Source: GCA-003244245 sp963823755
GTDB lineage: Bacteria > Actinomycetota > Actinomycetes > Mycobacteriales > Pseudonocardiaceae
NCBI GenBank assembly: GCA_963823755.1
Contig: CAWGMP010000017.1
Coordinates: forward strand, 1 to 64,000
DNA: 64,000 nt
Reading direction: 5' to 3'
Shown here: piece after piece, positions 1 through 9,256 of the stretch
Layout of the letters: the number at the start of each line of letters is the position of its first letter
Numbering within the stretch: position 1 is the first letter of the stretch
Made by a program: the position numbers and the translations under genes
The notes under the pieces: model-generated
Databases searched by the model: none
What the model saw: the letters and a program-made list of their open reading frames with translations, nothing else
Told to the model about the DNA's origin: nothing

Positions 1-1228
1 ACGCCAGCCCGCGCCGAACGCGGTGGAGACGGTTCAGGATCAGGTCCTCCTCGGACACCATCTTGTTGATCACCCTGCGGATCCGCTGGGATACCGCCTT
101 CGGGGGCGAACGTCAATCCCGAGCGGCGCCCGTTGCGGGAGATCTCCTTGGCGAGGTCGATGTTGAAGGCGTCCACTCGGGTCGAGGGCAGGCTCAGACC
201 CGTTCCGCTGCCCTCGTACCGATCGGCCAGGCCCTTGGTGATCTCGCGGATCTCCGAGTGATCCGCGCTGGACAGCGACAGCAACCCGACCTCGTTGAAC
301 CCGCTGGCGTGGAGACCACGTTCGACCATCTCGCCGATCCCCTGGATCGACCGTTCAACCGGGCGGGTGATCATCCCGGCTTGGCCCAACCGGCAGCCAC
401 GGGTGCAGCCGCGGAAGATCTCCACGCTCATCCGCTCGTGCACACTTTCGGCGATCGGCACCAACGGCTGCTTGGGGTAGGGCCAGTCGTCGAGGTCCAT
501 CGTGGTGCGCTTGACCACCCGCTGCGGGACTCGCTCAGTGGTCGACGACCTCGGCGATCCGGCCGTCGGGAAGGTAATCGACGTCGTAGCAGCCCGGCAG
601 GTAGACACCGTCGATCTCAGCCAGTCTGCCCAGGAGTTCCCGGCGCCCACCGGGGAGTCCTTGCGCCTTGCAGTGCGCGCGCACGACCGCGGTGATCTCG
701 AGGACCGCTTCCTCGCCGTCCCCCAGAACCACGGCGTGACGAAGTCGGCGATCGGTTCCGGGTTGAACGCGGCGTGGCCACCGGCGATGACGACGGGATG
801 GCCGGCGGTGCGTCGCGTTGCGTGGAGGGGTATCCCGGCGAGGTCCAGCGCGGTGAGCAGGTTCGTGTAGCCGAGCTCGGTGGCGAACGACACGCCGAGC
901 AGGTCGAACGCTCCGACCGGCCGATGCGATTCCAGCTGAAGCTGCGGAACACCGTGCTCACGCATCAGCGCTTCCAGATCCGGCCAGACCGCGTAGGTCC
1001 GCGTTCAGCGAGCACGTCGGGCTGCTCGTTGAGCACCTCGTAGAGGATCATGATTCCTTGGTTGGGCACCCCCACCTCGTAGGCGTCCGGGTACATCAAC
1101 GCCCAACGCACCGCGGTGGCGTCCCAGTCCTTCACGGTGGCGTTGAGCGCGCCACCGACATACTGGACCGGCTTGGAGACCCGGGGCAGCAACAGCTCGA
1201 GCTGATCGAACACCGATGCGACTGCCAT
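1..1228 (-). pseudogene. TIGR03960-family B12-binding/radical SAM protein, disrupted and cut by window edge
   Basis: The reverse strand encodes an N-terminus typical of the TIGR03960 family (LLPRVSKPVQYVGG, then ALMYPDAYEVGVPNQG), followed by the HRPVGAFDLLGVSFATELGY region and the radical SAM cluster region, then LTFAPEGG near the left edge. The reading frame breaks near 990, 537, 95 and 35, each repairable by one base. The cluster motif, normally CTRGCRFCQAG, reads CTRGCRLGQAG at about 370-410, so the third iron-sulfur cysteine is also lost. Start chosen at the ATG at 1228, giving the usual short N-terminus. In actinobacteria this gene commonly lies beside ndk and the RNase E/G region, as here. 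Family assignment is confident. Whether the breaks are real or sequencing errors is open, but the missing cysteine needs substitutions rather than an indel. Confidence 0.8.
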
Positions 1229-1332
1229 GGCGTCCAGCGTAGTTGAGGGCTCTTCAGGTACGGTCAAGCCGACCCAGCCGTGCCGCTCCACCACCGCCGC
1301 TCGTTCTCCGGCCGCTAGCACGGGCACGAGCC

Positions 1333-1740
1333 CTACAGCGCGGGGAACCACAGCGCGATCTCGCGCTCGGCGAGTCGACCGAGTCCGACCGTGTACCAGG
1401 TTCGACTGGATCTCCAGCGCGAAGTCACCGCGGATCGAGCCCGGGGCGGCCTTGTCCACCGGGTCGTGCCCCCGGCCAGCTGCCGGAAGGCCGCCACCGC
1501 AAGGGGCCCCTCAACCACGGCGGCCACCACCGGGGCAGACATGATGAACTCCAGCAGTGAGCCGAAGAAGGGCTTATCGGCGTGCTCGGCGTAGTGCTGC
1601 TCGGCCAGGTCACGCGGGACCGTGCGCAGTTCCAGCGCGGCCAGCGTCAGACCTTTGCGTTCGATTCTGGAGATCACCTCGCCGACCAGGCCGCGACCGA
1701 CGCCGTCAGGCTTGACCAGGACCAGGGTGCGCTCGCTCAC
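1333..1740 (-). CDS. ndk: Nucleoside diphosphate kinase with two compensating frameshifts
   Basis: Nucleoside diphosphate kinase moves the terminal phosphate from ATP to other NDPs through a phospho-histidine. The first 90 or so residues match the family (RTLVLVKPDGVGRGLVGEVI, then HYAEHADKPFFG). Near 1467 the frame slips by one base and returns near 1380, so the ORF stays open to the normal ending EREIALWFPAL and the normal length (135 aa). The correct internal segment, KAAPGSIRGDFALEIQSNLVHG with the catalytic histidine, is present in the neighbouring frame. As read, the protein lacks its active site. Two independent one-base errors are the simplest explanation because the gene is normally needed. 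GTG start at 1740 with GAGGAG upstream. Lies downstream of folC and the DUF4233 gene in the usual actinobacterial order. Confidence 0.9.
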   Translation of the reverse strand: MSERTLVLVKPDGVGRGLVGEVISRIERKGLTLAALELRTVPRDLAEQHYAEHADKPFFGSLLEFIMSAPVVAAVVEGPLAVAAFRQLAGGTTRWTRPPRARSAVTSRWRSSRTWYTVGLGRLAEREIALWFPAL

Positions 1741-1805
1741 GACAGCTCGTTCTCCTCAGGCGATAACGGTGACCGGATGTGAGGAGCCTAGCGACCCGCC
1801 CTGGA

Positions 1806-2189
1806 TCACTGTTTCTCACCGCCACCGCTCGCCGGTGCGCCCGGCCTCCGCACCACCGCCCGTCGCACGGCCAGCAGGAAGCCCCAGACCAGCACGAACA
1901 AGAGACCAAGCCCACCTAGTGCGGGGTGGGCGAACCAGCCGGCGACCATCGCGACCTGCAGCGTCAGTGCCAGTCCCAAGCCCCACGGGCGGCGCTGCAC
2001 ACCGGCCGCAACAACCATTGCCAATGCCAGACCTGTGGTGTACCAGCCCGCCGGGCCGCCCAGCCCACCACCGAGCCGGCCGACGACGAGCAGCGCCAGC
2101 CCGACGACGATCGCCTCCATCACCAGGATGCCCGCGAAGATGCCGGGCAATGTTCGAAGCGGGTCCGGCTGGACCGGCTGGTCGTTCAC
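1806..2189 (-). CDS. DUF4233 family membrane protein
   Basis: A 127-aa protein with about four hydrophobic segments (roughly residues 12-40, 48-65, 70-88 and 92-108) and a basic, proline-rich tail. Actinobacteria conserve a small DUF4233 membrane protein between folC and ndk, and size, topology and position all fit. Its ATG overlaps the folC stop by four bases (ATGA), so translation is probably coupled. Function is not known; location suggests only co-expression with folate polyglutamylation and nucleotide metabolism. Confidence 0.75.
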   Translation of the reverse strand: MNDQPVQPDPLRTLPGIFAGILVMEAIVVGLALLVVGRLGGGLGGPAGWYTTGLALAMVVAAGVQRRPWGLGLALTLQVAMVAGWFAHPALGGLGLLFVLVWGFLLAVRRAVVRRPGAPASGGGEKQ

Positions 2190-3565
2190 CGCGGTTCCCG
2201 GCCGAACACAGTGCGGGCCTCGCCGACCATCGCCACCGAGCCGGTGATCACGACACCGGCACCCGAGATGCGGTCGGAGCTCGGATCGAGCTCCTCGACC
2301 GAGGTTATGGCCGCCTGGATCGCGTCAGTCAACCGGCGCTCGACCCGCACTTGAGATTCACCGAAGGTCTCCCGAGCCGCCGCGGCGAGGTCGTCGACGT
2401 CCATTGCGCGCCGCGAGCTACCGGTGGTGATCACGACCTCGTCGACCACCGGCTCCAGCTCCGCGAGAATGCCGTGAGCGTCCTTCTCCCGCATCATCCC
2501 TACCACGGCGACCAGCCTGCGGAAGGCGAAATCCGCACGCAGGGCAGCTGCCAGCGCCCGCGCCCCATGCGGGTTGTGCGCGCCGTCGAGCAACACCGAG
2601 GGCGCCGTGCGGACCCGCTCCAGCCGTCCGGGCACGGTCACCGTCGCGAATGCGTCGCGTACTACGTCGATGTCCAGCGATCGGTGGGCACCTGCCCCGA
2701 AGAACGCCTCGGCAGCGGCCAACGCGAGCACGGCGTTACGGGACTGATGGGCACCGTACAGCGGGAGGAAGACCTCGTCGTACACCCCACCGAGACCCTG
2801 CAACCTGAGTTGTTGGCCCCCCACGGCGAGGTCACGCTGCAACACGCCGAACTCCAGGCCCTCTCTGGCCACAGTCGCGTCAACCTCGACGCTACGGGCC
2901 GCGAGCACCCGGGCCACCTCGGGCGGCTGCTGCGCGAGCACCGCTACCGAACCGGGCTTGATGATCCCGGCTTTCTCCGCGGCGATGCCCGCGATGTCGC
3001 TACCCAGGTAGTTGACATGATCCACAGCGACCGGAGCGACCACCGCCACGACGCCGTCAGCGACGTTCGTGGCGTCCCAGCTGCCACCAAGACCGACCTC
3101 CACGACGGCGGCGTCCACCGGGGCGTCGGCGAAGGCCGCGAACGCCATCCCGGTCAGCACTTCGAACTTGCTCATCGGCACCGGTGATCCGGCGTCCACC
3201 AACGCCACGTACGGCTCGATGTCGTGATAGGCGTCGGCGTAGCGTTGCGGGCTGATCGGCGCCCCGTCAAGGCTGATCCGCTCGGTGGCCCGCTGCAGGT
3301 GCGGGCTGGTGTAGCGGCCCACTCGCAGCCCAGTGCGGGACAGCAGCGCATCCAGCATCCGGGCCACCGAGGTCTTGCCGTTCGTGCCGGCGATATGCAG
3401 CACCGGGTAGGAGCGCTGCGGCGAGCCGAGCAGATCGACCAGCGCTGCGATACGGGTCAGCGACGGCTCGATCCGGCTTTCCGGCCAACGGCGGTCCAAT
3501 TCGAGTTCGACTGCCCGTAGCGCAGCCAGCGCGGCATCCACGTGGTGAACCGACGGCTGAGTCAT
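2186..3565 (-). CDS. folC: Bifunctional folylpolyglutamate synthase/dihydrofolate synthase
   Basis: FolC adds glutamate to dihydropteroate and then to reduced folates, using ATP, in the cytoplasm. The protein has the Mur-ligase-like P-loop HIAGTNGKTSVARML (about residues 60-75), the SPHL motif that follows it in FolC, VEVGLGGSWDATN in the central domain, and LLDGAHNPHGARAL at the start of the C-terminal domain. Length (459 aa) is normal. The frame is open from a TTG at 3571, but the ATG at 3565 gives the natural MTQPS start. The end overlaps the DUF4233 gene. The gene appears intact, unlike its neighbours on both sides. Confidence 0.93.
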   Translation of the reverse strand: MTQPSVHHVDAALAALRAVELELDRRWPESRIEPSLTRIAALVDLLGSPQRSYPVLHIAGTNGKTSVARMLDALLSRTGLRVGRYTSPHLQRATERISLDGAPISPQRYADAYHDIEPYVALVDAGSPVPMSKFEVLTGMAFAAFADAPVDAAVVEVGLGGSWDATNVADGVVAVVAPVAVDHVNYLGSDIAGIAAEKAGIIKPGSVAVLAQQPPEVARVLAARSVEVDATVAREGLEFGVLQRDLAVGGQQLRLQGLGGVYDEVFLPLYGAHQSRNAVLALAAAEAFFGAGAHRSLDIDVVRDAFATVTVPGRLERVRTAPSVLLDGAHNPHGARALAAALRADFAFRRLVAVVGMMREKDAHGILAELEPVVDEVVITTGSSRRAMDVDDLAAAARETFGESQVRVERRLTDAIQAAITSVEELDPSSDRISGAGVVITGSVAMVGEARTVFGREPR

Positions 3566-3681
3566 CACCAATCACAGTAGGGTGCTCCGCGCGCGGAGCT
3601 CGCGCACCCCGCCGGGCGATGGCGCCCACCCGCCAGCGCACCGAGGGTCGCCCACCGCCCGCCCTGCATGCCCCACATACC

Positions 3682-6250
3682 ATGACCGCCATGACGTCCC
3701 AGCCACAACACCGAGTCCACGTGCCAGAGCGGGTCTCCGTCGACGGTCTGGAGGACAAGTGGGTACCGGTGTGGGAGAACGAGGGCGTCTATCGTTTCGA
3801 CCGGACGAAGACGCGGGAGCAGGTCTACTCGATCGACACCCCGCCTCCGACGGTGAGCGGATCGCTGCATGTCGGACACGTGTTCTCCTACACCCACACG
3901 GACACGATGGCCCGCTACCAGCGAATGCGGGGCCGCGAAGTGTTTTATCCCATGGGTTGGGACGACAATGGCCTGCCGACGGAGCGGCGAGTGCAGAACT
4001 ATTTCGGCGTGCGGTGCGATCCGTCATTACCCTACGACCCGAACTTCACCCCGCCCGACAAGCCCGGCAAGGACATCCTGGCCTGCTCACGGCAGAACTT
4101 CATCGAACTGTGCGAGCAGCTCACCGCCGTCGATGAGCAGGCATTCGAGCAGGTGTGGCGGCGCCTCGGACTCTCGATCGACTGGACTATGACCTACCAG
4201 ACAGTCGACGAGACCGCGCGAGCCATCTCGCAGCGAGCTTTCCTGCACAACCTCGCCCGGGGAGAGGCCTACCAAGCCGAAGCGCCGACTCTCTGGGACG
4301 TCACTTTTCGGACCGCTGTCGCGCAGGCGGAAGCTCGAAGACCGCGACCGTCCTGCCGCCTACCATAACATCGCGTTTCATGGCACTGACGGCGCGAAGA
4401 TAATTATCGCCACGACACGACCGGAACTGCTTCCGGCATGTGTGGCACTCGTTGCCCATCCCGATGATGAGCGCTATGTCGAGTTGTTCGGCCGGACCGT
4501 ACTGAGTCCGTTGTTCAATGTCAGAGTTCCGGTGGTCTCCCATAGGCTCGCCGATCCGGACAAGGGTTCTGGCATTGCCATGGTGTGTACGTTCGGCGAT
4601 CTCAATGACGTGACGTGGTGGCGGGAACTCGATCTGGAAACCCGGACGATCGTCGGTCGCGATGGTCGTCTGATCACAGAGCCACCACCAGGATTGGATG
4701 ACGACGCCGGCCAGGCCGCATACGCCGAACTCGCCGGCGCAACAGTGCACACCGCCCGCGAGCGGATCGTTGCGCTGCTCCGGAAGGGCGGGCATCTGGA
4801 AGGCGAACCGGAACCGATCGTGCACGCCGTGAAATTCTATGAGAAAGGCGACCGGCCGCTTGAGATCGTCTCGAGCAGGCAATGGTATATCCGTAACGGC
4901 GGTCGGGACAGCGACCTGCGTTGCGCCTTGCTCGATCGCGGAAACCAGTTGGCCTGGCACCCAGACCACATGCGGGTGCGGTACGCGAACTGGGTGAACG
5001 GCCTCACCGGTGACTGGCTGATCAGCCGGCAGCGCTTCTTCGGCGTGCCGATCCCGGTGTGGTATCCCCTGGACAGTCATGGGCAGGCCGGCTACGACAA
5101 GCCTCTCCTCCCTGACGATTCCGATCTTCCGGTCGACCCGAGTTCGCAGGCTCCGCCTGGCTACCGCGACGACCAGCGCGGCCAGGCCGACGGTTTCGTC
5201 GCCGACGCCGACGTCATGGACACGTGGGGGACGTCGTCTCTCACTCCGCACATCGCCGGCCGGTGGAGCGTTGATGACGACCTGTACCGGCGTGTCTTCC
5301 CCATGGACCTGCGCCCCCAGGCTCATGACATCATCCGGACCTGGTTGTTCTCGACTATCGTGCGCTCTCATCTCGAGAACGACTCGCTGCCGTGGCGACA
5401 CGCCGCCATTTCCGGATGGATTCTGGATCCCGATCGAAAGAAGATGTCCAAATCCAAGGGCAATGTCGTCACGCCCATGGGACTGCTCGAACGCCATGGA
5501 TCCGACGCCGTCCGATACTGGGCGGCCAGTGGCCGGCCCGGCACTGACACCGCCTTCGACGAAGCCCAGATGAAAGTGGGCCGCCGGCTGGCCGTCAAGA
5601 TACTCAATGCAAGTCGCTTCGTTCTCGGGCTTGGAGTCGCCGATGGCGCTGCGGCCGTGAGCGATGCGCTGGATCGGGCGATGCTCGCCGAACTGGGCGC
5701 GGCCGTCGATGATGCGACGAATTCATTCGAGTCCTACGACTATGCTCGTGCGCTCGAGCGGACCGAAAGGTTCTTCTGGACCTTCTGCGACGACTACCTC
5801 GAACTTGTCAAGGTCCGCGCGTACGGCGAGTACGGTGAGGAGGCGGCGAACTCGGCACGAGCCGCGCTAGCCTTGGCACTTTCCACCCTGCTTCGTTTGT
5901 TTGCGCCTTTCATGCCCTTCACCACCGAGGAAGTGTGGTCTTGGTGGCGCCCCGGCACGGTGCACCGCGCACCTTGGCCCGCCGCGAGCGATCTGTACAC
6001 CGTCTGCGGAGACATCGATCCCCGCGTTCTTTCCACGGCAGCAGACGTCATGCGGACCGTGCGCAAGAGTAAATCAGAGGCAAAGCTGTCGATGCGCGCG
6101 CAGGTCGAGCGGTTGACGGTCCGCGGGTCCAGTTCCTTCCTCACGCTGTTCGAGGAAGCCCGCCGCGACGTCCAAGCCGCCGGGCATATCGGCCAGATCG
6201 AGGTCGTCACCACCCCCGACGATGTTCTCGTTGCGGAAGTCAGCCTCTGA
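3682..6250 (+). pseudogene. valS: Valyl-tRNA synthetase, archaeal-like type, one frameshift
   Basis: Class I aminoacyl-tRNA synthetase that charges tRNA-Val. HIGH-type motif SGSLHVGHVFSYTHTDTM and KMSKS motif (DPDRKKMSKSKGNVV) are both present. The protein has GWDDNGLPTERRVQNYFGV where the common bacterial enzyme has GMDHAGIATQ, which marks the archaeal-like ValRS type also found in some actinobacteria. One extra base near 4331-4333 (gcggaagctcgaag) breaks the frame; removing it restores a continuous protein of roughly 855 aa. Start at ATG 3682 (MTAMTSQPQ) rather than 3619, because the extra N-terminus is low-complexity. The gene runs opposite to folC and clpX, while the usual actinobacterial order has all on one strand. 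Almost certainly functional in the organism, so the indel is suspect. Confidence 0.92.
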
Positions 6251-6315
6251 CCAGCGTGGCGATGGGTGGCGCCCCTACTGGTCCAACACGTCCTGACGGA
6301 CGGGATTGCGGCGGT

Positions 6316-7587
6316 TCAGGCTGACTTCTCGCGGCGCTCGCGACGGGTCGGCTGCCGGGTCACGATTGTCGGGTTCACATTCTCCCGCACGGTCTGCTCG
6401 GTGATGACCACCTTCGCCACGTCGTTGCGGCTGGGGATGTCATACATCACCGGCAGCAGTACCTCCTCCATGATGGCGCGCAACCCACGGGCGCCGGTAC
6501 CGCGAAGGATGGCCTGATCGGCGATCGCCTCCAACGCGGTGCCGGTGAACTCGAGTTCTACGCCGTCCATCTCGAAGAGCTTGCAATACTGCTTCGACAG
6601 AGCGTTGCGCGGCTCGGTGAGAATCTGCACCAGTGAGCACTTGTCCAGATTCGTCACGCTGGCAATCACCGGAAGCCGACCGATGAATTCGGGAATCAGC
6701 CCGAATTTGATCAAATCTTCCGGCATGACATCAGCGAATACATCAGATCCGTCGAGGTCGTTCTTGGATCGCAGCTCGGCGCCGAAGCCCAGTCCCCGCT
6801 TGCCGATACGATCCTCGATGATCTTGTCCAGACCGGCGAACGCACCGGCGACGATGAACAGGACGTTGGTCGTATCGATCTGGATGAACTCCTGGTGCGG
6901 GTGCTTGCGGCCGCCCTGCGGAGGAACGCTGGCGGTGGTGCCCTCCAGGATCTTCAACAATGCCTGCTGGACGCCCTCACCGGAAACGTCCCGGGTAATC
7001 GACGGATTCTCCGACTTACGGGCGATCTTGTCGACCTCATCGATGTAGATGATGCCGGTCTCGGCTCGCTTGACATCGTAATCTGCGGCCTGGATCAATT
7101 TGAGCAGGATGTTCTCCACGTCCTCGCCGACATAACCGGCTTCGGTGAGGGCGGTCGCGTCCGCGATGGCGAAGGGTACATTGAGCAGCTTCGCCAAGGT
7201 CTGCGCCAGGTAGGTCTTGCCGCACCCGGTCGGGCCGAGCATCAGGATGTTCGACTTGGCCAGCTCGATCTCGTCGTCGCGGCCCTTCTCGCCAGCCTGA
7301 ATGCGTTTGTAGTGGTTGTAAACAGCGACCGAAAGCGTGCGCTTCGCGTCGTCCTGGCCGATGACGTACGCCTCGAGGAAATCATGGATCTCGCTGGGCT
7401 TAGGCAGATCGTCAAGCTTGACGTCGCCTGCGTCGACCAGCTCTTCCTCGATGATTTCGTTGCACAGGTCGATGCACTCGTCGCAGATGTATACGCCGGG
7501 CCCGGCGATGAGCTTCTTGACCTGCTTCTGACTCTTCCCGCAGAAGGAACACTTCAACAGGTCGCCGCCGTCACCGATCCGTGCCAT
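6316..7587 (-). CDS. clpX: ATP-dependent Clp protease ATP-binding subunit ClpX
   Basis: AAA+ unfoldase that feeds substrates to ClpP. N-terminal zinc-binding domain CSFCGKSQ and CDECIDLC (about residues 13-40), Walker A GPTGCGKT, Walker B IIYIDEVDKIA, the ClpP-docking-loop region near IGKRGLGF, sensor region IPEFIGRLPV and ARGLRAIMEE near the end. Length 423 aa matches the family. The frame is open to 7746, but MARIGDGGDLLKC at 7587 is the conserved start. Faces valS tail to tail (65 bp) and lies 166 bp after clpP2 on the same strand. Confidence 0.97.
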   Translation of the reverse strand: MARIGDGGDLLKCSFCGKSQKQVKKLIAGPGVYICDECIDLCNEIIEEELVDAGDVKLDDLPKPSEIHDFLEAYVIGQDDAKRTLSVAVYNHYKRIQAGEKGRDDEIELAKSNILMLGPTGCGKTYLAQTLAKLLNVPFAIADATALTEAGYVGEDVENILLKLIQAADYDVKRAETGIIYIDEVDKIARKSENPSITRDVSGEGVQQALLKILEGTTASVPPQGGRKHPHQEFIQIDTTNVLFIVAGAFAGLDKIIEDRIGKRGLGFGAELRSKNDLDGSDVFADVMPEDLIKFGLIPEFIGRLPVIASVTNLDKCSLVQILTEPRNALSKQYCKLFEMDGVELEFTGTALEAIADQAILRGTGARGLRAIMEEVLLPVMYDIPSRNDVAKVVITEQTVRENVNPTIVTRQPTRRERREKSA

Positions 7588-7753
7588 GGGCGCTGGCCTC
7601 TCATCCTTCCCGGCGCGTGGTGCGCAGCGCGCCTGGCTGCGTGTGTGCTCGACGGTACCCGCCCGACCCCGCCACGCGGGAGGGACCAGCTTCCCCGATA
7701 TCGACCGGCTGACACGGCTCCGCTGCTCGCTCGGCGTGTCGCCCAACGCAGAG

Positions 7754-8410
7754 TCACAGTCGAGCTGCGGAGAGTTTCCGGATTTGGGTGATCTCGTCGA
7801 TGATCCCGTACTCCTTGGCCTCGACAGAGGTCAAGATCTTGTCCCGGTCGATGTCGGCGCGGATCCGTTCCTCGGTCTGGCCGGTGTGGTGGGCGAGGGT
7901 GAACTCCAGCAGGCGGCGCATCCGCTGGATCTCGGCAGCCTGGATCTCCAGGTCCGAGACCTGTCCGTACACGCCCTCGGTGGCCGGCTGGTGGATGAGG
8001 ATCTGCGCGTTGGGAACCGCCATCCGCTTGCCGGGCGTGCCGGCGGCGAGCAACACCGCAGCCGCCGAAGCAGCCTGGCCGAGGCAGACCGTCTGGATCT
8101 GCGGCCTGACGAACTGCATCGTGTCGTAGATCGCCGTCATCGCAGTGAATGACCCGCCTGGGGAATTGATGTACATGATGATGTCACGGTCTGGGTCGGT
8201 GGACTCCAGCACGAGCAACTGTGCCATGGTGTCGTTGGCCGAGGTGTTGTTGATCTGTTCGCCGAGGAAGATGATGCGCTCCTCGAACAGCTTGTTATAC
8301 GGGTTGGACTCCTTGACTCCATAGCTGGTGCGTTCGATGAACGAGGGCAGGACATATCGCGACTGCGGCATATGATCGCGGGGCATGACGTCTCCGGACG
8401 GGTGGTTCAT
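7754..8410 (-). CDS. clpP2: ATP-dependent Clp protease proteolytic subunit ClpP2
   Basis: Serine protease subunit, 218 aa. Catalytic serine in GQAASAAAVLLAAG, histidine in ILIHQPATEG and aspartate in the DRDKILTS region are visible. YINSPGGSFTAMTAIYDTMQ is the typical strand-turn motif. Start at ATG 8410, preceded by a good GAGGAG six bases upstream, rather than at 8440, which would overlap clpP1. The two clpP genes are 16 bp apart and surely co-transcribed. In actinobacteria ClpP1 and ClpP2 form a mixed tetradecamer that works with ClpX and ClpC1. Confidence 0.95.
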   Translation of the reverse strand: MNHPSGDVMPRDHMPQSRYVLPSFIERTSYGVKESNPYNKLFEERIIFLGEQINNTSANDTMAQLLVLESTDPDRDIIMYINSPGGSFTAMTAIYDTMQFVRPQIQTVCLGQAASAAAVLLAAGTPGKRMAVPNAQILIHQPATEGVYGQVSDLEIQAAEIQRMRRLLEFTLAHHTGQTEERIRADIDRDKILTSVEAKEYGIIDEITQIRKLSAARL

Positions 8411-8426
8411 CGGGGCTCCTCGAAGC

Positions 8427-9065
8427 TCAGCGGCTCGCATCGGGCAGCGAGTTGGCGCGGGTCAGGACGTAGTCGACGAAGCCGTACTCGCGGGCCTCTT
8501 CCGCAGTGAACCAGCGGTCGCGGTCGGAGTCGGTGATGATCCGCTCTACCGGCTGGCCGGTCTGCTCGGCGATGAGCTCGGCCATCTCACGCTTGTGCTT
8601 GATCAACATATCGGCTTGGATCGCGATGTCCGCCGCGGTCCCGGACACGCCGGCCGACGGCTGGTGCATGAGGATTCGTGCGTGCGGGAGGGCGTAGCGC
8701 TTGCCGCGGGTACCCGCGGACAACAGGAACTGCCCCATTGAGGCGGCCAGGCCCATCGCATAGGTCGCCACATCGGGCTCGATCAGGTGCATGGTGTCGT
8801 AGATGGCCATTCCCGCGGTCACCGAGCCGCCAGGCGAGTTGATGTAGAGCCGGATGTCCTGGTCGGGATCCTCTGCGGACAGCAGCAAGAGCTGGGCGCA
8901 AATCTGGTTGGCGATGTTCTCCTCGACCTGGGATCCGAGCACGATGATCCGCTCGCGCAGGAGCCGCTCATACACCGAGTCGGTCAAGTTGAGGCCAGCC
9001 GTCGCAGCCCGCATCGCGGGGGCGTCGCGCAGCGGCACGGCCGAGGCGATGTGGTCGGAGGTCAC
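8427..9065 (-). CDS. clpP1: ATP-dependent Clp protease proteolytic subunit ClpP1
   Basis: First gene of the clpP1P2 operon, 212 aa. Nucleophile serine in GLAASMGQFLLSAGT, histidine in ARILMHQPSAGVSG, aspartate in DSDRDRWFTAEEA. GTG at 9065 is chosen because GAAGGCAGG lies just upstream. An ATG at 9014 gives the shorter classical N-terminus but lacks a ribosome site. The ORF extends to 9143 without family similarity. A ClgR-type operator lies about 140 bp upstream of the start, consistent with induced expression of the operon. Confidence 0.95.
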   Translation of the reverse strand: MTSDHIASAVPLRDAPAMRAATAGLNLTDSVYERLLRERIIVLGSQVEENIANQICAQLLLLSAEDPDQDIRLYINSPGGSVTAGMAIYDTMHLIEPDVATYAMGLAASMGQFLLSAGTRGKRYALPHARILMHQPSAGVSGTAADIAIQADMLIKHKREMAELIAEQTGQPVERIITDSDRDRWFTAEEAREYGFVDYVLTRANSLPDASR

Positions 9066-9198
9066 GTATGCCTGCCTTCTGTTGTCAGGTCCAGCTGCGG
9101 TGGGTGAGGGTCCGGCTCGGAGATCGATGCCGCACTCCGACACTGTGGACTCTGCCGACCCTAACGAAGGTGGCCGCCGACTACTTCCTGCCGCGCCC

Positions 9199-9218
9199 GC
9201 CGTTCGCTCAGAGCGTTA
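9199..9218. promoter_or_regulatory. Candidate ClgR operator upstream of clpP1P2
   Basis: The bases GTTCGCTCAGAGCG (9202-9215) fit exactly the GTTCGC-N5-GCG motif described for ClgR in Streptomyces and the CGCYNANRGCG core known from Corynebacterium. ClgR activates clpP1P2 in these genera. The site lies in the only gap (192 bp) between tig and clpP1. No ClgR gene is in the window. Confidence 0.7.
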
Positions 9219-9256
9219 CGTGTCGGCCGGCCTGAGCCACCGACGGATGCGGCCTG

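Noticed and set aside
1622..3187. 521-aa plus-strand ORF opposite folC and the DUF4233 gene
   Set aside because: GC-bias shadow of real minus-strand genes; no domain similarity.
4301..5497. 398-aa minus-strand ORF opposite valS
   Set aside because: The plus strand has clear ValRS motifs throughout; the reverse frame is low-complexity.
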